Below, piece by piece: positions 40,397 to 53,084 of a stretch of DNA of 64,000 nucleotides. This stretch comes from an uncultured Colwellia sp. (GTDB lineage Bacteria > Pseudomonadota > Gammaproteobacteria > Enterobacterales > Alteromonadaceae), in NCBI GenBank assembly GCA_913061475.1, contig CAJXUN010000024.1, positions 1-64,000 of the forward strand, read 5' to 3'. Both the position numbers and the translations under genes were made by a program. Position 1 is the first letter of the stretch. Each line of letters starts with the position of its first letter. The notes under the pieces were generated by a model, which had not been told where the DNA came from, ran no database searches, and saw nothing but the letters and a program-made list of their open reading frames with translations.

Positions 40397-41773
40397 ATGA
40401 TTAGTGTATTTGATATGTTTTCAATTGGAATTGGTCCTTCCAGTTCTCACACCGTTGGCCCAATGAAAGCTGCAAAGTTATTTGTTGAGAACCTTATAGC
40501 CGAGGGTAAATTAGCCAACACTGATCGCGTAAAATGTGAACTATTTGGCTCACTAGGGCAAACAGGAATAGGTCATGGCACAGGTAAAGCCGTGATATTA
40601 GGCTTAACCGGGCAAAGCCCAGAAACCATCCCCGTAGATTCAATTGAATCTACGTTAGCAGAGGTTGTAGCCAGCGAAAAAATCAACCTTAACATGCAGC
40701 ATGTTATTGCTTTCCCTAAATCAAACGCGATTATATATCATCGTCGAAAAACCCTGCCAGCACATGCTAATGCGATGACATTATTTGCTTATTCAGGCGA
40801 CATGGTGATCTTCGAAGAAACTTATTATTCGATAGGTGGTGGGTTTATTGTTAAAGATTGTGATTTTGAAAAAGAAAAAGATAAAGCATTATCGACCCAT
40901 GCCAATATTGATCGACCTCACCGCTTCAGTAGTGCTGACGAGTTATTGCAAATAGCCAATGAAAAAGGCTTAAGCATAAGTCGTATCATGATGGATAACG
41001 AGAAGTGTTTGCAAGATGAAACGCATATACGTTCTGGCTTATTAGATATCTGGGAAGCGATGAAAGCCAGTATTGCTCGCGGCATAGTCACCGAAGGTAT
41101 ATTACCCGGTGGTTTGAAAGTCACTCGCAGAGCACCCGCTTTACATCGAGCACTATCGGTTGAAAAGAATAACGACCCGCTTTCAGCGATGGACTGGGTT
41201 AACTTATTCGCCTTAGCAGTAAATGAAGAGAACGCTGCGGGTAGCCGAGTCGTAACGGCGCCAACCAATGGCGCGGCAGGTATATTACCTGCTGTTCTCT
41301 CTTATTATGATAAGTTTATTAAACCTGTGGGTGAAGAAGATTGTGTTCGCTACTTATTAACCGCCGCAGCTATTGGTATTTTATATAAAACCAATGCGAC
41401 TATCTCTGGTGCTGAAGGTGGTTGTCAAGCTGAAGTTGGTGTCGCCTGCTCAATGGCCGCCGGTGCATTAACTGAAATTATGGGTGGCTCACCGGTACAA
41501 GTAGAAAATGCGGCTGAAATTGGCATGGAACATAATTTAGGTCTTACTTGTGACCCTGTAGGTGGCTTAGTGCAAGTACCTTGTATTGAACGTAATGCCA
41601 TGGGTTCAGTTAAAGCGATTAATGCCTCACGTTTAGCGCTGCGCGGTACTGGCAAACAAAAGGTGTCATTAGATAAGGTTATTAAAACCATGTGGGATAC
41701 CGGTAATGACATGAAGACAAAATATAAAGAAACTTCTCGTGGCGGCTTAGCGGTTAACATTATAGAGTGTTAA
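40397..41773 (+). CDS. sdaA: L-serine ammonia-lyase
   Basis: [29 protein letters not shown] extends to 40313, family-typical start at 40397. Confidence 0.95.
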   Translation: MISVFDMFSIGIGPSSSHTVGPMKAAKLFVENLIAEGKLANTDRVKCELFGSLGQTGIGHGTGKAVILGLTGQSPETIPVDSIESTLAEVVASEKINLNMQHVIAFPKSNAIIYHRRKTLPAHANAMTLFAYSGDMVIFEETYYSIGGGFIVKDCDFEKEKDKALSTHANIDRPHRFSSADELLQIANEKGLSISRIMMDNEKCLQDETHIRSGLLDIWEAMKASIARGIVTEGILPGGLKVTRRAPALHRALSVEKNNDPLSAMDWVNLFALAVNEENAAGSRVVTAPTNGAAGILPAVLSYYDKFIKPVGEEDCVRYLLTAAAIGILYKTNATISGAEGGCQAEVGVACSMAAGALTEIMGGSPVQVENAAEIGMEHNLGLTCDPVGGLVQVPCIERNAMGSVKAINASRLALRGTGKQKVSLDKVIKTMWDTGNDMKTKYKETSRGGLAVNIIEC

Positions 41774-41802
41774 TAGAGTCCTAGAGTAAACCTTGTAACA
41801 GC

Positions 41803-41833
41803 AAAAAGCCGTATGATATTCATACGGCTTTTT
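41803..41833. terminator. Bidirectional Rho-independent terminator
   Basis: aaaaagccgtatgatattcatacggcttttt between convergent sdaA and cysB. Confidence 0.9.
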
Positions 41834-41865
41834 ATTATCAGTAGATTAATAAATCATAAAGGAAA

Positions 41866-42849
<984 letters not shown>

Positions 42850-43104
42850 TCAGAGATTTCTTATTCGAAAAATATATACTTAAATGCACATTTATTCCAT
42901 ATTATTTTTAACTTATGGCCAAATAATCGACAAATCACCAATTTAAACCATAAATTTAATCATAGAAATATCAGCGCTGGCGATATCAGAACTGCTATTT
43001 ATAGCAAAATAGCGAAAAGAAACTGCTTTATCCTTTGCTTCATCGGACAATTTTTGTAGACTGCTATATAAGTAATTTATATTTTTCATAATAGAGAATT
43101 AAAC

Positions 43105-43869
43105 ATGGGCATTATCATCGCTTTAATTATCGCTTTAATTATCATTGTCGTGGTAGTGAATGCAATACAACAGCATAAAGAAAAATTAGAACAAGAAAAA
43201 CGTGCTAAGGCAGCAAAACAAAAAGCTATAATCGATGAAACAGAAGAGTTGCTTTTAAGCTTAGCGAACTTGCCAAGTAATCCAAATTTAGTAAAAATAC
43301 TCAATAATCGTAGTTTGAATGCAGCAAAAACGATGGCAAAGATATTGCCAGATAACAAAGCATTAACGAAACGTGTGCAAGAAATGGATGCCCGCGTTAA
43401 TGCCAGTAACGATAACAGTAATCAAGCAGCACCAGAGCAGGTTTTTACTTTACCTGACAACGAACAGCATTTAGTCGGTATTTTGCAATGTATAAAAAAA
43501 TTGCGCGTAACATTAAAATCAGAACAAACTAAAGGTAATCTAGATGCCCAAACCTTTACCCAAGAAGATCATAAATTATCGGCTATGCAGCTAAAGATTG
43601 GTGTAGAGAGTTTACAAAAACGGGGCATGATGGCTTATCAAAAAGAAATGCTAGGCTCTGCCAGACAATATTTAGAAAAAGCCTTGCAAACCATATCAGA
43701 AAGCCCTGTTCAAACCGAGTATTGTACAAGTAAGCGTGAAGAAATTGAAAATGTGCTAGAAGATATTACTTCTTCGTTGAAAAACACTAATGCGAAAGAC
43801 GCAGCTAAAAAAGCGAAAGCTGAAGAAGACGATTTAGATTTATTATTTCAACCAAAGAAAAAATGGTAG
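43105..43869 (+). CDS. Membrane-anchored coiled-coil hypothetical protein
   Basis: One N-terminal TM (IIALIIALIIIVVVV) followed by charged helical region; no recognised family. Confidence 0.6.
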   Translation: MGIIIALIIALIIIVVVVNAIQQHKEKLEQEKRAKAAKQKAIIDETEELLLSLANLPSNPNLVKILNNRSLNAAKTMAKILPDNKALTKRVQEMDARVNASNDNSNQAAPEQVFTLPDNEQHLVGILQCIKKLRVTLKSEQTKGNLDAQTFTQEDHKLSAMQLKIGVESLQKRGMMAYQKEMLGSARQYLEKALQTISESPVQTEYCTSKREEIENVLEDITSSLKNTNAKDAAKKAKAEEDDLDLLFQPKKKW

Positions 43870-43887
43870 TCTAATATCAGCATAATA

Positions 43888-43910
43888 AACCAGCAGCAAT
43901 GCTGGTTTTT
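43888..43910 (+). terminator. Rho-independent terminator
   Basis: AACCAGCA-gcaa-TGCTGGTT-TTT. Confidence 0.75.
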
Positions 43911-43922
43911 ATTTTCAAGCCA

Positions 43923-44303
43923 ATGAAAACATCAAAAAATCACATACCCTATATTTCTCTGCCGTCATTTTTACGCCGCGTATTAAAATCTTCCGCACTA
44001 AAAAAGCTCATTCTCGAACAAGGCTGTGAGCTTAACCGTATTGGTCGTTCTCGTCACTGGCAATTAAGAGCCAGCTTTGAACAACTAGAAGCAACTATAA
44101 GTGCAATAGAAGCCAATGAAGAGCCAAGTTGGCAGTGGTTGGTGGCACACCTGTCCAAACAACGTAGAGATATAGACTTTGACAACTTGATAAGCATTGC
44201 TGAAAAAAAACCGGGTATAACCCTTTCTGAGTTAATGCTACGTACTGATTGCACCATAGCACAAGCCCGAAAAGTAATAGATAAAATAGAGTTTGATGAT
44301 TAG
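43923..44303 (+). CDS. Ribosome recycling factor family protein (RRF_GI-like)
   Basis: ISLPSFLRRVLKSSALKKLILEQGCELNRIGRSRHWQL; start moved from 43899 (inside the terminator hairpin) to ATG 43923. Confidence 0.6.
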   Translation: MKTSKNHIPYISLPSFLRRVLKSSALKKLILEQGCELNRIGRSRHWQLRASFEQLEATISAIEANEEPSWQWLVAHLSKQRRDIDFDNLISIAEKKPGITLSELMLRTDCTIAQARKVIDKIEFDD

Positions 44304-44388
44304 CGCACGTTTGAAAAGCGATGATTATTGAAATTGCGTTTGCACAGGTTTTTGAGTTGAATTGAAAAAGGTTATTTTAACCCTGATT

Positions 44389-44417
44389 AAAAAAAGCGCT
44401 CATTGAGCGCTTTTTTT
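44389..44417. terminator. Bidirectional Rho-independent terminator
   Basis: aaaaaaagcgctcattgagcgcttttttt. Confidence 0.9.
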
Positions 44418-44429
44418 ATCTCAGCTAAG

Positions 44430-47111
44430 TTATGCTGACTTCTTTTCTTTCGGTTTTGCTTTTGGTTTAGCTTTAGCCTTAGCTTTTGGCGCTTTTTTCT
44501 TCGCTAATTCTTCAACCCATTTACCTTCAACATATTTAGCATTCCAGCCAGTCGCTTTACCTTCAACTTCAGTCATCACGTACTGTGACTTAGTTTTTCG
44601 ACTATAGCGTACAACTGCTAAATTACCGTCAGGATCTTGCGTTGGTGCATCAGCAAGGTAATAGAACTTTTCTGAAATTCTATCGCGAAAACGCGCTAAC
44701 TCTGCCACTTTAGGTGCACGTGTTTCACGTGATCTTGGAAAGGTATTCGCCGCTAAGAAAATACCTGCTGCACCATCTCGTAGCACAAAATGCGCTTCAG
44801 ACTTTTCACATGGCAATTCAGGTAATTGTACAGGGTCTTCTTTTGGCGGCGCAGCTTCACCGCTGGCAAGTAGCTTACGGGTATTTTTACATTCGCTATT
44901 CGTACAATCAAAATACTTACCAAAACGACCAGATTTAAGCTCCATTTCAGCTTCACAACGGTCACATTCTAAAATAGGACCATCGTAGCCTTTAAGCTTA
45001 AACTCACCTTTTTCTAACTCTAAACCATCGCAAACGGGGTTATTACCGCAAACATGCAACTTGCGTGTTTCATCGATCAGGTAACTGTCCATGGCGGTGC
45101 CACACTTTTTACAGCGGTGCATAGCACGTAACGCTTCAGTTTCTTGATCTTCAGCTAAAACGCTAACGGCTTCTTCACCGGGCGTTAAGTTCATAGTCGT
45201 TGTACAGCGCTCTTTTGGCGGTAATGCATAACCTGAACAACCTAAAAATACGCCAGTTGAACCAGTTCTTATGCCCATTTTACGACCACAAGTTGGGCAA
45301 TCAATATCGGTAACAATTGGTTCATTATTGCGCATACCCCCTTCATCAGAAGGCTTATCTGCAAGTTCTAACTGCTGAGTAAAGTTTTTATAGAAATCGT
45401 TTAATACGTCTTTCCAGTTACTTTTCCCTTCAGCAACTTCATCCAATTCCTGTTCCATATTGGCAGTGAAGTCGTAATTCATTAGCTTTTGAAAGCTGCC
45501 TGATAAGCTATCAGTAACGATTTCACCCATTTTTTCGGCATAAAAACGTTTTTTATCTAAACGCACATAACCGCGATCTTGAATCGTTGAAATAATTGAA
45601 GCATACGTTGATGGTCGGCCAATTGAGCGTTTTTCAAGTTCTTTTACTAATGATGCCTCACCAAAGCGAGCCGGTGGCTTAGTAAAATGTTGTGCCGGAT
45701 TCAACTGCTGAAGAGTTAACACCTCACCCACGGCTAAATCAGGTAAATGCTTATCGTCACCTTTTGATAATTGCGGATGAACACGCGTCCAACCATCAAA
45801 CTGCATAACACGCCCTTTAGCTTTTAAATCAAAGCCTGAAGCATCAACGGTAATTGTGCTTACGGTGTAACGTGCCGCGGTCATTTGACAAGCAACAAAT
45901 TGACGCCAAATTAATTCATATAATTTTTTCGCATCAGCATCAACATCAGTGATAAAAGCCGCTTCAAGTTTAACATTTGATGGACGAATCGCCTCATGCG
46001 CCTCTTGAGCATTACCTTTGCTGCTATAAACCTTCGCGTTTTCTGGTAAGTAATTGTCACCAAAACTTTCACTAATATAGGTACGACAAGTTTCAACCGC
46101 ATCTTTACTTAGATTAGTTGAGTCTGTACGCATATAGGTAATATGACCGGCTTCATATAAACGTTGAGCAAGCCCCATTGTACGTTTAACACCAAAGCCT
46201 AACTTTGTGCTAGCTGCTTGTTGTAACGTTGAAGTAATAAACGGTGCTGACGGCGTACTTTTCGAAGGTTTATCTTCACGCTTACTGACCGTATAGGTCG
46301 ACGATTCTAAAACAGCTAAGGCTTTATTGGTATCCGCTTCATTAGTTGGCTTAAACGCTTTACCCTTTTCATGAGTAACGTCTAGCGTAAAATCGCCACC
46401 GGCAGACGTTTGTGTGTCAGCACTGACTTCCCAATATTCTTTCGGATCAAAGGCTTTGATTTCACGTTCTTTTTCAACAACGAGCTTAACGGCAACAGAC
46501 TGCACTCGACCCGCTGACAAGCCACGAGCTACTTTCTTCCATAGCAATGGGCTAACCATAAAGCCCACCACGCGATCAAGAAAACGTCGTGCTTGTTGCG
46601 CATTTACGCCTGGCATACTCAATTCACCGGGTGCAGAGAAAGCCTGTTGAATGGCATTTTCAGTGATTTCATTGAAAACAACACGTTTAAATTTCGCGTC
46701 GTCGCCACCGATGATCTCTTTTAAGTGCCATGCTATCGCCTCACCCTCTCTATCCAAATCGGTTGCGAGATAGATGGTGTCAGCAGTACTGGCAAGTTTG
46801 ATTAATTCATCAACAACTTTTTCTTTGCCTGCCAATATTTGATAATTGGCTTCCCAATCATTCTCTGGGTCAATACCCATACGATTAACCAGTGCAAGTT
46901 TATCACGCTTAGCTTTATATTTAGCTTTTGCTGCAGGCGTCATTTTACGCACTTCTGCTGGAGATTTGGCCGCTACTTTTTTACCGGTGCTACTATGCGG
47001 CAGATCACGTACATGACCCACACTCGATTTAACAATAAAATCTTTACCAAGGTACTTGTTAATTGTTTTCGCTTTGGCAGGCGATTCCACAATTACCAGA
47101 GATTTTGCCAT
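44430..47111 (-). CDS. topA: DNA topoisomerase I
   Basis: [35 protein letters not shown]-terminal zinc-binding CPTCG/CxxC repeats. Confidence 0.97.
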   Translation of the reverse strand: MAKSLVIVESPAKAKTINKYLGKDFIVKSSVGHVRDLPHSSTGKKVAAKSPAEVRKMTPAAKAKYKAKRDKLALVNRMGIDPENDWEANYQILAGKEKVVDELIKLASTADTIYLATDLDREGEAIAWHLKEIIGGDDAKFKRVVFNEITENAIQQAFSAPGELSMPGVNAQQARRFLDRVVGFMVSPLLWKKVARGLSAGRVQSVAVKLVVEKEREIKAFDPKEYWEVSADTQTSAGGDFTLDVTHEKGKAFKPTNEADTNKALAVLESSTYTVSKREDKPSKSTPSAPFITSTLQQAASTKLGFGVKRTMGLAQRLYEAGHITYMRTDSTNLSKDAVETCRTYISESFGDNYLPENAKVYSSKGNAQEAHEAIRPSNVKLEAAFITDVDADAKKLYELIWRQFVACQMTAARYTVSTITVDASGFDLKAKGRVMQFDGWTRVHPQLSKGDDKHLPDLAVGEVLTLQQLNPAQHFTKPPARFGEASLVKELEKRSIGRPSTYASIISTIQDRGYVRLDKKRFYAEKMGEIVTDSLSGSFQKLMNYDFTANMEQELDEVAEGKSNWKDVLNDFYKNFTQQLELADKPSDEGGMRNNEPIVTDIDCPTCGRKMGIRTGSTGVFLGCSGYALPPKERCTTTMNLTPGEEAVSVLAEDQETEALRAMHRCKKCGTAMDSYLIDETRKLHVCGNNPVCDGLELEKGEFKLKGYDGPILECDRCEAEMELKSGRFGKYFDCTNSECKNTRKLLASGEAAPPKEDPVQLPELPCEKSEAHFVLRDGAAGIFLAANTFPRSRETRAPKVAELARFRDRISEKFYYLADAPTQDPDGNLAVVRYSRKTKSQYVMTEVEGKATGWNAKYVEGKWVEELAKKKAPKAKAKAKPKAKPKEKKSA

Positions 47112-47383
47112 ATTATTTTATATTCCTACTAAGCTGACTAATGTCAGTTTCGCCACAGCTATTACATTGAATTGCTTCATATTGCGCGAGCAAAATATTA
47201 AGTAAAAAATTGCATTCATGAATAAGGCTGAGACGTAAAATTAAATTTGAGACTAAAATTACTATTAGATATATCTGTAAATTAGCAAGCTGACAAGCAA
47301 AAAATTTTTATATATGTGCCTTTTTACAACTTTTAGCTATAATGATACGAATTTTTCGGCGCCATCATAATAGACTTTATGGT

Positions 47384-47420
47384 AAAACTTAAGGGCTGAG
47401 ACCGAAATAACTTAAGTTTT
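47384..47420 (+). promoter_or_regulatory. Leader hairpin upstream of the ureohydrolase gene
   Basis: aaaacttaag (47384-47393)/cttaagtttt (47411-47420) followed by T and then tcactc. Confidence 0.4.
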
Positions 47421-47510
47421 TCACTCGTAACAACATTTTTCACCATCACTCCAGGTAGTTTGCGTTCATTTAAGTGAATTTCAATACCTTTTAATAGGAA
47501 GAGAATAAAC

Positions 47511-48617
47511 ATGACAACTTCATGGTCTGCATTTCAAAATAAAATTAACCAATGTTTGTGTCCACCAGGTAACGGAGTATTTACCGTTAATACAGCGAAG
47601 GAGCGCAAAGAGCGCTTACATAACGCGTTATTTGGCCAATCTGACAACATTGAAGCCCTATGGCAGGAAAGTGTCGAAAAGCTACCAGAATCGACTAATG
47701 CCGTCATGCTTGGTATCGCTTCAGACTGTGGCGGTGGTATTTTACGCGGCGCTAATTGGGGACCACTATTTGTTCGCTCGACATTATTAGAGCAATACCC
47801 GGATTTAAATGTTTTTGATTTAGGTGATGTACGAGTTATTCCGCATTTATTACATGATAAGTACCTAAATGAAGCAACATTGGCTAATTGTCGTCGCGCG
47901 CTTTACCAAGATGAAAACAGCCCTTTCGCGGTTAGCCCTTTAACGATAACGGAAGACATACTCCACGACTTTTATGCTGAGTTCCCCAATAAAGGCATTT
48001 TTGGTATTGGTGGTGATCATTCCGTCAGTTACCCGCTAACAAAGGCCTATTTACAAGCGAAGAAAAAGCAAGGTGTGCGTGCCGCTATCGTGCATTTTGA
48101 CGCCCATACCGACTTATTGGTGGAACGTTTAGGTATCGATTTATGCTTCGGTTCTTGGTGCACACATATTTTAGATGATTTAACCGATCGACGTGATTTG
48201 ATTCAAGTCGGTATTCGCTCAAGTGGTAAACCTAAATCACATTGGGAAAGTACTTTTGGTGTTAAACAGCATTGGGCTCATGAAGTTAAAGAGCAAGGCG
48301 TTGAAGCGATTATTGAAAAGATCATTAGCCAATTAAAAGCTGATAATATTGATGAAGTTTATGTCAGTTTTGATATTGACGCACTCGACGAAACTTATGC
48401 TTCGGCAACAGGTACGCCGGAGCCTGACGGTTTGTCTCCAGATCAAGCAATGCAAATACTACGCGCAGTTGCAGCTCAATGCCCGATTACTGGCGCCGAC
48501 ATGATGGAAATAGCGCCATTTACTGATAGTACAGGTTTAGGAGCAGTTAGTCGTGATAGAACACTAGCGGCTGGCGCTGAAATTTCAGCCTTCTTAATTG
48601 AAGAAATGAATAAGTAA
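47511..48617 (+). CDS. Ureohydrolase (arginase/agmatinase/formiminoglutamase family)
   Basis: GIGGDHSVSYP, HFDAHTDL, SFDIDALDETYASATGTPEPDGL metal-binding motifs. Confidence 0.92.
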   Translation: MTTSWSAFQNKINQCLCPPGNGVFTVNTAKERKERLHNALFGQSDNIEALWQESVEKLPESTNAVMLGIASDCGGGILRGANWGPLFVRSTLLEQYPDLNVFDLGDVRVIPHLLHDKYLNEATLANCRRALYQDENSPFAVSPLTITEDILHDFYAEFPNKGIFGIGGDHSVSYPLTKAYLQAKKKQGVRAAIVHFDAHTDLLVERLGIDLCFGSWCTHILDDLTDRRDLIQVGIRSSGKPKSHWESTFGVKQHWAHEVKEQGVEAIIEKIISQLKADNIDEVYVSFDIDALDETYASATGTPEPDGLSPDQAMQILRAVAAQCPITGADMMEIAPFTDSTGLGAVSRDRTLAAGAEISAFLIEEMNK

Positions 48618-48697
48618 TATCGTGTAGTATTACCACTATCTAAGACCTTATTAAATATTTCACCTAAATGACATTAACTGTTGTGAAAATAATAAAC

Positions 48698-48725
48698 AAA
48701 AAAGCCGCTCAATGAGCGGCTTTTT
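48698..48725. terminator. Bidirectional Rho-independent terminator
   Basis: aaaaaagccgctcaatgagcggcttttt. Confidence 0.9.
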
Positions 48726-48745
48726 GATGCTTGTATCAAACTAAA

Positions 48746-51304
48746 TTACTGAATGACGATATTCACATTACTAAATACGGTTGTTAGACCCAGTGGTGTT
48801 GTAACACTAATTTCTAATACACCGCTTTTAGGGTCTGCTTCACCTTTAATAGCAACACCGTATGAACTCCCGCCATTGCTGCCATCACTTGGCCAAGTAA
48901 AGCTGCTTGTACCTACAACAGAGCCAACACTGGAGGTAAATGCAACAATAGTACCTGCTGGCATTGGTTGGTTATGCAAATCAGCAATAATAATACTTAC
49001 CGAACCCGTACTTTCTCCTGCAATATATAACGTTGTATCTGAAGGGTCAAAGTTTGGTGACGTAGAAACAATCGCATCATTCGTACCCGTTAAGGTAATG
49101 AAAGGTGAATTACCAGACATTATAATGACAGTTGAGCCCCGAACGTTGGTTGAGACTTTTTCACTTTTCTTCGTTGGATCTGGCTCATCATCAGGGTTTG
49201 CGCAATGTTGATTAACGGTTTGTGTTCCAGGGTCAGTTACATCATTAAACCCACACAATACACCGTTATAAACAGCATCTTGCACGTCAAAAACACCATT
49301 ACTGTTAAAATCTACAAACTCTTCGAGTTCACCACCGACTTCAGTACCTGCGTTAGTTTCTTCAGGGTTATAAAAACCGTCTTCATTGTGATCAACAAAA
49401 GCTTCTTTTAAATCATAAGGTACATCACTGACATTTAACCCCAAAAATAGCGCATATTCACTTTCATCAAAACGACCGTTGCCATTTTTATCAGGAAATG
49501 ATTCTTCGCCAATCGCTGTTGCTAAAATCGATGCACGACCACCGTACTCTTGACCTAAGTAGTTTTTATTATTACTTAATGGCTCGCGAGCACAAAAGAT
49601 TGCGGGGTTAGCGTCATCCGCTAATGTACAAAAATCACGGGTTAATAATTTACCCGCCGGACGAGGGCTTTGACTACGCCACATGACACTACAAACACCG
49701 TTATCTGTCGTACACGATGCTTCAATTGAGCCACCTTCTGTAGTAAAGTTGACTGCTGTACCATCAGGAACAGGGTTATTAAATGCATCAGCCATACGAA
49801 CCGTCACTGGCACTTCAATGCCATCGGTGTTCCAAGCTTCTGGATTTGCTTCACCACGTGCAAGACTAAAACTGTCTTGATCGGGTAAGCCTGTTGAAAC
49901 CACAAGCAAGCTAGATTGTGTGAAAACAATCTCTCCACCTAATGTTTCAGTCGAAGCGATGACGCGAATAGTTGTTGGTACCGTACCTGAGTTTACAACG
50001 GTCTGTACTATCCCTTGTGCGTTGGTCGTTGCCTGAACTTGGCTTAGCACAATACCACCAACATTAGTATTTAAAGAGAAGTTTACAATCCGGTTATTAT
50101 ATGGATTACCATCTGTATCTTTAACTTTAAAAATAACCGTTGAGCTTTCTGAGCCACTAACAATACCCGCGCCTAATATACTGATATTTTCAGGGCTCGC
50201 TGAAACAAATTCTATGCTGCCAATGTCTGCCGCTAAAACGTTAATAGATGCTGATGCTGATAATGCAATACCACCTGCATTCGCCGTTACGTTGATTGGA
50301 TCATCACCCGTACAGCCTGTTGCCAAATATGTACTGGTTGCAATACCATTTGCTGTTGTTATCGGGCTGCTAAGTGTAGCAAGTGACTGTGTCACACATG
50401 AAGATGAAAAATTAACATCTACAGGTTCAGTAAATAAATTACCTTGGTCGTCAATGATAGACACTGAGATAACACTCGTACCACCTGCTGAAATTTGCGC
50501 TAAACTGACTTCAGCAATTTTTTCAACAAATGGTGTGCCACTGCCCATTGAAACACTTGAAGAACCAACAACAAGCAAGGTTTGCCCTGACTCACCACTG
50601 GTAATAGAAGCTGTAATAGTACCAGCACCCAAATTATCACCTGCAAATATATCAACAAAAGCTCGGTTGTTTTCATCTGTTATTGCAGAGGCAATTGGGA
50701 TATCGCCAACGCTAGAAACAAATTCAACGATAAGAGGAGAAGTAATACCGTTAATTGTTGCTATGATGCGGCCCGGCTGTGAAGCCGTTATTGTATTGGT
50801 TGAGTTACCTTCACTATCAACTAAAGTAACACTGATATTAATATCACCAACAACACCAATATCATCACCTTGTGTAGAAAAACCTAAAGGCGTTATTGAG
50901 CTTTCACCAGATGAAATAGATGCTGAAATTTCACTTGCGCCGCGAACGCTACCTGCGGTGAGCGTTATTGTTGCAACACCGCTATCATTCGTAAGCGCTG
51001 TACCAGAACTAGGAGAAAACGCACCGAGATCAGTGGTAAAAGTCACCGCTCTACCAACAACAGCTGTTGTACCTTGCATTACAGTCGCCGTAACGGTAAC
51101 AGGCTCTGCACCAGTGACTGTTGTGTTCGAAATAGCTAAAGCAAGCGTTATAGCGTCTGGTGTACTACCTTCGCCACCATCAGGGGTTTCATCAAACCCA
51201 CCACTACTGCCTCCGCAACCAATTAATGTTGCAAACAGTAAAATAAAACTAAAGCGTTGAAGTAGCGCCATAAAAAGCATCTCCCTGGTAATTTTTTTCA
51301 TCAA
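48746..51304 (-). CDS. Ig-like (Big_1/invasin-type) repeat lipoprotein with EF-hand-like loops
   Basis: Lipobox LFATLIGC; repeated GTAVNFTTxxG.../T.NGxAxTxxxxG pattern; DKNGNGRFDESE, DHNEDGFYNPEE, DFNSNGVFDVQD. Confidence 0.82.
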   Translation of the reverse strand: MMKKITREMLFMALLQRFSFILLFATLIGCGGSSGGFDETPDGGEGSTPDAITLALAISNTTVTGAEPVTVTATVMQGTTAVVGRAVTFTTDLGAFSPSSGTALTNDSGVATITLTAGSVRGASEISASISSGESSITPLGFSTQGDDIGVVGDINISVTLVDSEGNSTNTITASQPGRIIATINGITSPLIVEFVSSVGDIPIASAITDENNRAFVDIFAGDNLGAGTITASITSGESGQTLLVVGSSSVSMGSGTPFVEKIAEVSLAQISAGGTSVISVSIIDDQGNLFTEPVDVNFSSSCVTQSLATLSSPITTANGIATSTYLATGCTGDDPINVTANAGGIALSASASINVLAADIGSIEFVSASPENISILGAGIVSGSESSTVIFKVKDTDGNPYNNRIVNFSLNTNVGGIVLSQVQATTNAQGIVQTVVNSGTVPTTIRVIASTETLGGEIVFTQSSLLVVSTGLPDQDSFSLARGEANPEAWNTDGIEVPVTVRMADAFNNPVPDGTAVNFTTEGGSIEASCTTDNGVCSVMWRSQSPRPAGKLLTRDFCTLADDANPAIFCAREPLSNNKNYLGQEYGGRASILATAIGEESFPDKNGNGRFDESEYALFLGLNVSDVPYDLKEAFVDHNEDGFYNPEETNAGTEVGGELEEFVDFNSNGVFDVQDAVYNGVLCGFNDVTDPGTQTVNQHCANPDDEPDPTKKSEKVSTNVRGSTVIIMSGNSPFITLTGTNDAIVSTSPNFDPSDTTLYIAGESTGSVSIIIADLHNQPMPAGTIVAFTSSVGSVVGTSSFTWPSDGSNGGSSYGVAIKGEADPKSGVLEISVTTPLGLTTVFSNVNIVIQ

Positions 51305-51699
51305 CTTCTCTCATCTTAACCGAATTTTTCTAAAAAGGTCAGTGATTAACAAAAAAAACACAATTTGATTGATAACTGTCGCTTTTTCAGCAAGATAATT
51401 AAGTCGATGTGCCGTAATTAAAATGGCTATCCATTCAGTTAACGTCTTATGGTCAGTGCTACGACGCTATTGAAATTGTAAATAAAATGTCCTTTTATAT
51501 CGTCATTGTAATAACCGCTTATTAAAAATTGCCCTTATTCTCCTGCGAGTCATGAGTTTTATCCGCTTTATCGTCATCAATAGAAAAATAAAAAATGGCA
51601 AAATAATATTTAAAAATCACGGTTCCTTGGCTTTTAATCATTTGATTTCTGCAGCTTGCAACAACATAATAAGCAATCGTTCAATAAAACTAGAATAAT

Positions 51700-53040
51700 A
51701 TGACTGAAAAGAAACAAGCAAGTTTAACCACTAGAATTGTTACTGGCATGGTGGCAGGTATCCTCGTTGGCACAATTTTACAATGGTTAATGCCCGATGG
51801 CTCTGACGCGGTAATTCCTTTATATCTATTTGACCTCTCATTACGAGGCTTCTTAGTTGACGGAATTTTTGAAGTAGGTGGACAAATATTTATTTCTAGT
51901 TTGCAAATGCTCGTTGTACCACTAGTGTTTGTTTCCTTAATTTGTGGCACCTGTTCTTTAAAAGACACCACTAAACTGGGTCGCATTGGTGGTAAAGCCA
52001 TTGGCCTATACTTATTAACAACCGCTATCGCCATTAGTTTTGCCATGACCCTAGCCTTATTGATTAGCCCGGGTGAAGGGGTAAACATGGTTGCTGGTAC
52101 AACGTTTACAAGTCGTGAAGCACCGTCACTTGCACAAGTGATTATTGGTATGTTCCCCAGTAACCCTTTTGCAGCTTTCGCTAACGGAAATATGCTACAA
52201 GTGATTATTTTTGCATTACTTTTTGGTATTGCTATCGCGCTTTCAGGCAAAGCTGGAGAGCGTATTGCTTCGTTATTTGAAGACATGAGCACAGTCATTA
52301 TGCGCCTTGTTACTATATTAATGAACATTGCACCTTACGGCGTATTTTGTTTATTAGCAGGGCTGTTTACCGACGTGTCATTAAGCACATTTGGTAATTT
52401 ATTAAAGTACTTTTTTGTCGTTGTGTTTGCCTTACTCCTACACGCATTTGTAACCTATCCTGTTTTACTTAAGTTATTAACTGGCTTAAATCCATTAACC
52501 TTTTTAAAGAAAATGCGTGATACCGCCATTTTTGCATTTTCTACTTCTAGTAGTAATGCCACATTACCTATCACCCTTGAAACCACAACAAAAAAAATGG
52601 GTGTTAAAAACTCTATAGCCTCATTTACCGTACCATTAGGCGCGACCATTAATATGGACGGCACAGCCATTATGCAGGGTGTTGCTACGGTGTTTATCGC
52701 ACAAGTTTTTAGCCAAGACTTAACATTTAGTCAATATCTTATGGTGATACTAACAGCCACACTCGCTTCCATAGGTACCGCTGGTGTACCAGGCGTTGGC
52801 TTAATTATGTTAGCTATGGTGCTAGAGCAAGTTGGTTTGCCAGTAGAAGGTATTGCATTAATTATTGGTGTCGATCGTTTATTAGACATGACCCGCACGG
52901 CAGTGAACGTTACTGGCGATAGTATGGTGACCGTTATTGTCGGTAAATCAGAAGATCAGTTCGACGAAGAAGTATTTAATAACCCTGATGCAGGTAAAAA
53001 CATTGAAGAGATCGACTTTCATCATTTAGATAAAAGCTAA
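51700..53040 (+). CDS. Dicarboxylate/amino acid:cation symporter (DAACS family)
   Basis: FSTSSSNATLPITLE, GATINMDGTAIMQGVATVFIAQ, DRLLDMTRTAVNVTGD. Confidence 0.95.
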   Translation: MTEKKQASLTTRIVTGMVAGILVGTILQWLMPDGSDAVIPLYLFDLSLRGFLVDGIFEVGGQIFISSLQMLVVPLVFVSLICGTCSLKDTTKLGRIGGKAIGLYLLTTAIAISFAMTLALLISPGEGVNMVAGTTFTSREAPSLAQVIIGMFPSNPFAAFANGNMLQVIIFALLFGIAIALSGKAGERIASLFEDMSTVIMRLVTILMNIAPYGVFCLLAGLFTDVSLSTFGNLLKYFFVVVFALLLHAFVTYPVLLKLLTGLNPLTFLKKMRDTAIFAFSTSSSNATLPITLETTTKKMGVKNSIASFTVPLGATINMDGTAIMQGVATVFIAQVFSQDLTFSQYLMVILTATLASIGTAGVPGVGLIMLAMVLEQVGLPVEGIALIIGVDRLLDMTRTAVNVTGDSMVTVIVGKSEDQFDEEVFNNPDAGKNIEEIDFHHLDKS

Positions 53041-53084
53041 TGCTTTTCATAATAGCTTAGTTTCTAGATGAAACTAACAGCAAC

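Noticed and set aside
47391-47405. Possible TPP-riboswitch-like text (ggctgaga) upstream of the ureohydrolase
   Set aside because: The rest of the THI element is absent and the downstream gene is not a thiamine gene.
50214-51260. 348-aa plus-strand ORF opposite the Ig-like lipoprotein
   Set aside because: Low-complexity composition (V/P/S/A/T-rich) consistent with an antisense shadow of the Ig-repeat gene; the minus-strand frame has a lipobox and domain repeats.
51690-52328. 212-aa minus-strand ORF opposite the DAACS symporter
   Set aside because: Antisense shadow; the plus-strand frame has clear family signatures.
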